The position numbers and the translations under genes are program-made. From assembly GCF_000002985.6 (NCBI RefSeq), contig NC_003284.9:2294001-2358000 (forward strand): a DNA stretch of 64,000 nt. The letters run 5' to 3'. This DNA comes from Caenorhabditis elegans (lineage: Eukaryota; Nematoda; Chromadorea; Rhabditida; Rhabditidae). This document shows positions 58,244-64,000 of the stretch, in pieces. Within the stretch, counting starts at the first letter, position 1. Every line of letters starts with the position of its first letter. The notes under the pieces were generated by a model. It did no database searches. It was not told where the DNA came from and was given only the letters and a program-made list of their open reading frames with translations.

Positions 58244-59049
58244 AAGAAAGTTAAAAAAAAAGGACGAAAAGTTGAGACTACTTGAACATCCCATTAGCTA
58301 TTCAAGCTGATCAGGTTTTTGGTGGATATCACGTTTTAGCCCTATATGATGTTGGGATCTTCTCGTCCTTTTAGACATACTTTTAATTTCAAAACCTCTT
58401 TCTTCTCATGTTGCAAATTTCTCACAAAAGTTTTGAATTTGGATCCTTTGTTTGCATTATTTTTTTTTTTGATATTTATTATATTTCACAAAATCTCTAC
58501 TTAAGCGCCCGAGCAGTCTCATATTCTTTTTTTTTGCGCTCTAAAAATGTTATAATTTTTATTCGCTAACACAATATTGGAACTTCAATGAGGTTCAAGA
58601 AAACTTTAGAACAAAATCTACTGGAAGTTGCAAAAAAGAGAAAATGACACGTTTTTTTTTGAAATTTGATCACTGTTCTGAAAGAATAACGATTGATGTT
58701 TTAAAGGCAAGAGGCAAAGGCAAGCAAAGTTGAGTTTTGATTTTTTGAAACATGTAAATTTAATTTATTTTTTGGCGTTTTCAATAACATATGCACTATG
58801 TTTGGAGCTTCAATATGTTTGATAAAATACCTACTAGCTTGCTTATAGGCATGGTTTTTTTAATTGTATGTTCAAGGTTTATATTGAGCCAAATCAAGTT
58901 TTAATTTTGTTTTCATGTTTTTCAGACGTTTAAGAACATTTTTAGAGTGTGCATATTCAAAACAAATTTTCGAAATGCTACAAAAGTTTAAACAATATCA
59001 ATTCTGTCCGTTTCGGCAAGTACCACTACTTCTGTTGAGAAAGCCTGTT

Positions 59050-59275
59050 GCGCTCGCCTTGCAGCGACCTCCGCCTGCCTCGCGCCGCTTGCCGCGCCTC
59101 CTTTATAGAGCAGCGCGGAATCCAAAAAGTGTCGGCCGCGGTAAAACAACCACCTTCCGCACTATGTGGTGTAAATACCAAAAATGTGACTTCTCACCAT
59201 ATTGCAGAAATGAGGTGAGAGGCAAACTTGAGGCCCTGAAACCACGCCTGCCTCCCATAATTTTTTGTTACCTTG
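59050..59275 (+). repeat. GC-rich dispersed repeat, copy 2
   Basis: Shares 'gcgcggaatcc...gtgtcggccgcgg', 'cgcactatgtggtgt' and 'cgcctgcctcccat' with the 22915-23165 copy. It underlies a 125-codon open frame that is not a gene. Confidence 0.7.
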
Positions 59276-61794
59276 CAAAACCTTCAAAATAAATTATCAG
59301 TTTTCCCCGATTGCCCTCTTAGAATGTGTTCTCATCGAATGCAAATTCATGTACTCACTTATACCAATCTTGCGAATTATTTATGAAACAATGTGACGAT
59401 GACCCCGATCTTAGGTTCCGGATATATTTTTTTCTGTCAGAAATAGAATTGTAAAGAGACTCTCTCTCGTACACTTTTTGACATTGTCTAGGCGGGGGAG
59501 AAACTACTCAATTTTAATGCATTCATGAAAGAAACCAACACACACACACACTTACACGCATTCTTTTCCCCTATCACAAACAAAACAATTTCAGCCTAGT
59601 TTGTGCCTGCTCGCCCAACTACTGATTTCCTAGCTTTTTGTTCGAGAACTTTTCTTGTTGGGTCTTGACACCTCGCTTGCTACATGCTTTATTCTTCACA
59701 TAGCGTCACTATTGTCCAAAACCACCTCCGCAAAAAAAAACTTTCCACGTCTTGATCACCTATTCTTTTTTTTTAATGCTCAATATAGTCTGAACCCGGA
59801 TCTTCTGAAATCTTTGTTTGTTCTTTGAGAACTTAAACATACGTTCATTTGTCAAATTGAACGTGGAGAAATTCCACGAAATTTGTCTTGTTTTACTGAA
59901 CCTTCAGGCGTGAATTTATCAAATTTTTTTGGCCAACCAGTTTGGTTCTGCTCTTGTTCATTTGACCTAGCCTGACTTCATACTTTATGTCAATGTTTAC
60001 TCTGAAATATGACTCTGCATTTTTTGACTTATACTCGGGAAATCAAAACAGTGGAAATAAAATAATTCAACTCAAATTGGAGAATAAATTATATTAAAAG
60101 TTATCAGGACTAAATAATAATTTAAAAATGCAGCCGACTTTTACAAGGTTACATCTTGGTTCATTTTAAAGAAACTAACAAACAATTAATTACAAACAGT
60201 CAAAAAATAATTTTGATAAATTTTGTCTGTATGCAAATAATTTATGAATACAAACAATACAAACAACAATTGATATATAAGCTGGCAGAGTTAATTACTA
60301 TTTTTTAGCTTTTGGAAGATTTTTAGAAAATTTATATTAACCGTCAGAAGGGGGCAGTTACACTGCTTTTTGATCCTTTTATTGTAGGGTACTAAACATG
60401 CGGTGTAGGCTTAAATTTGCCAGCCAATTTACCACAACGTTGACTGAAAATAAATCAATAACAACTGTTGAAATGATTCATTAGGATATTCGGTAGTGTT
60501 GAAATAAGTAAATTTAAACTATTTTTCAAATGGCGATATGCACTTCTACATTATTTAGAATAGTAAAATTTATTTATTACTTTTTACTTTATCACTTAGA
60601 TTTTTTAAACAAACTTTTGGAAAATATTTTATAAAGCTAATATATAATAGTACAAAACAGTTTACATACAAGAAAAAGATTGGAAGCTCTCTGCTCCAAT
60701 ACGAAAAAAGACTTCATTTTATTAATTGTTACCTTGTATTTAAAAAAAAAATTAAAAATCAATCTACTCTACTCTACTCACAGCTTCAACCCTTGCTTAC
60801 AATATTTCATCTGAAGCTCTGACGGCGCCGCAAAACCATGTTATCTTTGAACCTTGACGTCAGAATAAAAATGCACAAAATCGACAATGAAAGGCGCTTG
60901 ACATTCAGTTATTTTGTCGGGTTTCTAAATTCGAAAGAACACTCACCTCAAATTTTGTTTGCGAATTCTTCTGCATTCACCCAACAACTACACAGTATTA
61001 TCTTCCTTAAGAATACTTGTCTGCAGAGTTTTCTTTTTGAATCCCTAACAACATTTCACTCCGAGCTTCCTCAAATTCTGACCTCCTTGGTCATACACAT
61101 TGTGCTCATTTTTCTTCACTTCGCAATTCCCAATTCGGACACACTTTTTTGCATCATAAACCTCCAGACAAGCAACTTAAAAAGAGATTTTCAACGTATG
61201 TGTGGATGTGTGTGGAGGAGAGCAATTTGGGAAGGTTTCCTTTTTTACTCCAGTTTAACTTTAATTATCCTGGAGATCCCGGGATTGAATGCAGAGTGCA
61301 ATTTTCGTCTCGCAAAATTGTCGGGGGTGATTTGCTTTTGTGTTTTGACCGTGACGACATACTTCCAGAGTTCTAAGTTTATTGTGACCTTTGACCTGAA
61401 TTAGTTTTTTTTAGACTCCTTCAGAAAAAGCAGATGAAATCTCGATAAAAAATATTTGACCAGTACGTGAACCCTTATAAGTGGCACTTGCCAAAACTTT
61501 TTATGGATTGTTGAGCAGAATTCATCATTTTTCAACTCATCCTTTTTTGTTCAAGTTTCTAGTCTACTGTTTAATATTCTATGACATTAGAAATCAAAAG
61601 ATCTAATGATTTTTAATTGATCTGAAAGATAGATTGGTGGCTTGGAAAGAATATGTGTAAAATATGATAAATTAAAATTCTAAAATTTAATTTCATTGCT
61701 GTTGTTATATACGCGTGTGAGAAACAAAATGTAAATTAATACCAGTGACAAAATACTATGAAATTTCGTTATTAATCTGTAATTCAAAAAAATT

Positions 61795-62105
61795 GCCACA
61801 TCCACTACACCAGTCATGAAATTGTTTTGAAACTTTTGGCACCACATTGACCAAATATCTTAGTAAGGAATTAATTTTTAAAAATTCTAAATATTATATG
61901 ATTTTTCGAAAATTGGAAAAATCTCAGTTTTGCCACTTCTGGAAGTCGTTCATCATTTTTTTTTCAATTTTATAATCTACTTATGTAGCTACAGTTTTCT
62001 TTAAAAATGATTTTAAAAAACTCAGTAGTTGCCAGTTTCAGACTACCACTTAAACTTTTTCCAAATTTTTGTTGGAATGGGTGACTTTTTTAAACACTTT
62101 CCCAA
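61795..62105. repeat. Degenerate 'gtagcgccagtggg' family copy
   Basis: The blocks 'cacattgaccaaatatctta', tatatgatttttcgaaa, 'aaatctcagttttgccact' and 'gaagtcgttcatc' appear in the usual order. The ends are eroded. Confidence 0.65.
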
Positions 62106-62460
62106 CTCAACAACTGCTATAAAAAGTGTTACTTTATCGTGAAAAATTTGAAAAAATTTTGAAATCTATTTCTGAATTGGAATTTATTTTTTGAGAACAG
62201 TTTTCTCTTTCAAAACTCTGCTTGATCTAGTAAACAAAGATCTAGTCATCTGAAATTTTATCTAAACGTTTCTGTGTACTAATTATCATTATTTTTCTCA
62301 CATGTTTTAAATTCGAGCTGCAACAAACTGAGCTGAACTACAACAAAGACATACACACATACACACCTGATGTCTGATGTATTCCAATTCACTTTTACTC
62401 TTCATATACACACTTCTCAATTTGTCTATTCAACGAATGATGCTCTTTCTCACTCTCAGA

Positions 62461-62570
62461 ATTTATCTCCTCGCGCATCAGGCATTGATGACAAATTTCG
62501 TCGAACTGCTGCAGCCAAGGCAGCAGCGGAGGAGGAGGACATAAAATTGAGATTGAACTACTACGAAAGT
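62461..62570 (+). CDS. Orphan candidate exon of an unidentified gene
   Basis: After a ttctcactctcag acceptor, a short stretch encodes NLSPRASGIDDKFRRTAAAK, then a Glu-rich helix (AAAEEEDIKLRLNYYE), ending at a gaaa|gtactt donor. The codon use and the charged helix look coding. No partner exon could be linked with confidence; the rest of the gene may lie beyond 64 kb. Not recognised. Confidence 0.35.
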
Positions 62571-64000
62571 ACTTGTTTGATATTAACCATTTCTTTTCCA
62601 TACCCCTCACCAGCTTTGTTTTTTTTTCGTTGGTTTGGTTCATCTTTGCCTTGTTCTACATCCTTCTTTTTCTCATCCGCGTTTTTTCATGTTTCCAAAG
62701 CACAACTTTTATTTCGGTGCGGTTCGGAAGAAAATGAGAGAGCCCGACATTCTGATCGGGAGCAATAAACTGATCATTTCTGAATTACTCCGAGTTTTTT
62801 TTTTGCCAGAAATTTTTAATGCTCTAGACTTTTCATTGCGCGGATGTCTATTCGGTTACTATCTAGCTGTTGACATGGAAAATCCACTTCAAGCCTTGTC
62901 GTTATACACTTTACTAATCCGATTTCTGTCATTTCGTATGTCAAAAATGCATAACGTGGCGACTTTGTAACTTTGGAGTAACTTTGGTTACCAACTCCTG
63001 AGTCTCCAAAGCACAATTCGATTCTTAATCGTTGATTGTATTCTTTTAGACCTTTGAGAATTAATTCGAAAATAGATCCTCTAAATCTCTGCATACAAAT
63101 CCCTGTGATGAGATTCCTTCTTTGCATACTGATTACGCAAAACCAAAAGAGCTGCCGGACTTGACGCGGCATTTCCGGCTTCTCACATCTTACTTCATTA
63201 TGAAACGACGCATAAAGTTTTCCTCGCCGGCTCAGGTCTACCAATTGATTTCGTTCAAAGTCACAGCAGTCAAGAAGAAGAAAAGAAAGGAGGCGCTTCC
63301 CTGTCTGCCAGGGTGACCTTCCACGGTCCCGCCTCCAATAGTGGGTGCCAGCTCATCCGGCTTTCTGTGACGCCTTCTGACCTCAAGAAAAGGCTTTTCA
63401 TCTTTTTTTCACATGATTTTCTTACTGTAGCACGTTATGTTTTCACATACATGACATACATGAATTATCATTTTCACGACGGACGTTTTCCAAATTTCAT
63501 TACTCAAAACGTGCAGGCTTTTTCGAATTTTCAATAAAAAATTCCAAAAAGCCCTGCGATCTCACAGGTTTGTGTGCATTTTTGACAATGTTAGGGCATG
63601 CTAAGGTCCACTTGAAAATTTGAACCCTGCTAATGAAACATTTCAAATATGTTCGTCGTTGCTAAATGGGTATTCTCATATTTTCTCATCAATGTTTTCG
63701 TTTTTTTTATTGAATTAAATCAATTAGAGAATATATTAGCTATTCGCTTGCTTATACATTTCTTCATTTCTTAGGAAGTGATTCATCCCGGATATGTTCT
63801 TTTGCCCTTTTTGTCTCCAATAATAAATGCAAGAAAAAATTAAATCAAATTATAGGTGCTTGTTTGAATGGCCTCATAACCTTACAGTAGATTTGAAAGG
63901 TGTATAATTATTATTTTTTTTGTATCAAAAATTGCTTTCTTCCTTTATATTGCCTTTTTATTGCCAAACACCAAAATACAAGTTTTTCTTCTTCTTCTTA
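62571..64000. other. End of window, no gene assigned
   Basis: A + strand frame from about 63063 to 63316 (containing PKELPDLTRHFRLL and ending LPCLPG) and an overlapping - strand frame (62816-63244) are both open; neither has domain or splice support. The final 600 bases are AT-rich with nothing recognisable. Confidence 0.35.

Larger units (their letters stand above)
58244..62460. other. Non-coding region with one long unassigned open frame
   Basis: Repeats (59050-59275, 61795-62105) and AT-rich sequence. A 188-codon frame at 60838-61404 on the + strand is longer than expected by chance, but it is pyrimidine-rich, rich in Phe/Leu/Ser and has no recognisable domain. The second frame at 61149-61376 is also open, which points to composition rather than selection. 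No gene is called. Confidence 0.4.

Noticed and set aside
62816..63244. 142-codon - strand gene
   Set aside because: Length is near the chance limit, no domain or splice signals, and the + strand is also open over part of it.

Overview
The window reads as Caenorhabditis elegans nuclear DNA, most likely X chromosome (chromosome from memory of the nlp-2/nlp-22/nlp-23 locus). It is AT-rich, with many 45-60 base introns ending in the nematode TTTCAG acceptor, many short foldback repeats, and myosin VII and neuropeptide genes I recognise. Exon models were built by eye by matching reading phase across every GT..AG junction; coordinates may be off by a base or two.

Layout: (1) 0.75-3.97 kb, + strand, an 11-exon quiescin sulfhydryl oxidase. 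(2) 9.12-20.65 kb, + strand, 28 exons of hum-6, the unconventional myosin VII (motor, IQ motifs, MyTH4-FERM-SH3-MyTH4-FERM tail), about 2108 residues. (3) 21.36-29.30 kb, - strand and convergent with hum-6, an AMP-activated kinase gamma subunit of about 486 residues that has lost most basic residues used to bind AMP. (4) 29.3-41.7 kb, a long repeat-rich intergenic region with possible decayed coding remnants. (5) 41.7-54.6 kb, + strand, a coiled-coil protein resembling vertebrate SAPCD2 (Suppressor APC domain family, spindle orientation), with up to three interchangeable last exons reaching 58.2 kb. (6) Inside the single 7.9-kb intron of that gene, on the - strand, four neuropeptide precursors: an nlp-45-like gene and the RPamide trio nlp-22, nlp-23 and nlp-2. 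(7) 58.3-64 kb, mostly non-coding sequence plus an orphan candidate exon near 62.5 kb.

The neuropeptide genes are the most coherent set. nlp-22, nlp-23 and nlp-2 share a signal-peptide first exon ending in phase 0 and encode peptides built on G-R-x-G-[FLM]-R-P. The more distant gene encodes RNLLVGRYGFRI-amide, with the same G-R-x-G-F-R core, suggesting an old tandem family. RPamides are known ligands of GnRH-like receptors that control sleep and waking in worms; a possible receptor-like relic lies between two of the peptide genes.

Repeats are unusually legible: a hAT-type foldback element with an 8-base target duplication in hum-6, a tRNA-derived SINE-like repeat inserted in hum-6 and in the gamma-subunit gene (sense to its host in both), a three-copy foldback family, a larger abundant family (about ten copies) with ends reading gtagcgccagtgggg, and several long C homopolymers.
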